A stretch of 30,739 bases of DNA, from the IMG/VR virus record IMGVR_UViG_3300025652_000322, positions 1 to 30,739 of that record. The stretch is one strand, 5' to 3'. Made by a program: the position numbers and the translations under genes. Shown here piece by piece: positions 30,678 to 30,739 of the stretch. How positions within the stretch are numbered: the stretch's first letter is position 1; each line of letters starts with the position of its first letter. The DNA comes from a virus. The notes beneath the pieces were generated by a model. That model saw nothing but the letters and a program-made list of their open reading frames with translations. It ran no database searches and was not told the DNA's origin.

Positions 30678-30739
30678 ATGTTTGAAAAAATATTTAAAGG
30701 ATTGGAACGTGCGCATGGTTGTACCAAGGTAACCACACC
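30678..30739 (+). CDS. N-terminus of a possible primase/helicase-module protein (partial)
   Basis: An open frame from ATG at 30678 to the right edge of the window, about 20 residues: MFEKIFKGLERAHGCTKVTT. 'F..IF.GL.RAhG' is a start pattern I associate with large phage proteins of the replication module (primase-like or related), but 20 residues are too few for a firm call. No clear Shine-Dalgarno sequence is present; the hairpin at 30637-30670 is just upstream. Confidence 0.5.
   Translation, partial: MFEKIFKGLERAHGCTKVTT

Overview
This window looks like part of a tailed double-stranded DNA phage genome, most likely a marine podovirus-type phage of an AT-rich host. Nearly every base is coding. 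Genes are packed with 1-nt stop/start overlaps, base composition is strongly A+T-rich by eye, and the protein set is typical of uncultured marine phages: a Mu gpT-like major capsid protein, short-tail adaptor and nozzle-like proteins, very large putative ejection proteins, and no tape-measure gene in view. A SAR11-like (Pelagibacterales) host would fit the base composition and gene families, but that is inference. Terminase and portal are not seen and would lie upstream of the left edge. No integrase, tRNA, rRNA, CRISPR array or IS element was found.

Layout. 1-3.8 kb: capsid module, with a truncated scaffold-like gene end, a conserved pre-capsid protein, a decoration-type protein, the major capsid protein, two small overlapping genes, and two beta-rich structural proteins. 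Stable hairpins and one sigma70-like promoter lie in the gaps. 3.8-5.8 kb: head-tail adaptor proteins. 5.8-14.7 kb: tail fibre and receptor-binding region, with a repeat-rich fibre shaft, a small beta protein, then two successive copies of a five-gene cassette (C1q-like fibre, small accessory protein, three paralogous tip proteins), closed by a tail-assembly-chaperone-like gene. 14.7-17.4 kb: a large nozzle-like tail protein and two small virion proteins. 17.5-26.8 kb: a block of large, low-complexity or helical proteins (713, 88, 457, 367 and 1481 aa) that probably form the internal or ejection apparatus. 26.8-27.4 kb: a compact lysis pair, a 59-aa holin-like membrane protein and an M15 peptidase. 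27.5-28.9 kb: an SNF2-type helicase on the minus strand. 28.96 kb to the end: the start of a plus-strand DNA-metabolism module (three conserved phage proteins and the first codons of a fourth), fired from a mirror-symmetric divergent promoter shared with the helicase.

The most interesting system is the duplicated receptor-binding cassette at 8063-14369. The two blocks keep the same gene order and exactly the same junction spacings. Within a block the three tip proteins share a block-specific N-terminus. Across blocks, parts of the C-terminal domains match by position (first with first, second with second, third with third). An 89-bp linker is about 97% identical between the two C1q fibre genes. 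This pattern suggests two parallel, possibly hetero-oligomeric, receptor-binding assemblies that can exchange tips by recombination. It is a hypothesis from sequence pattern only.
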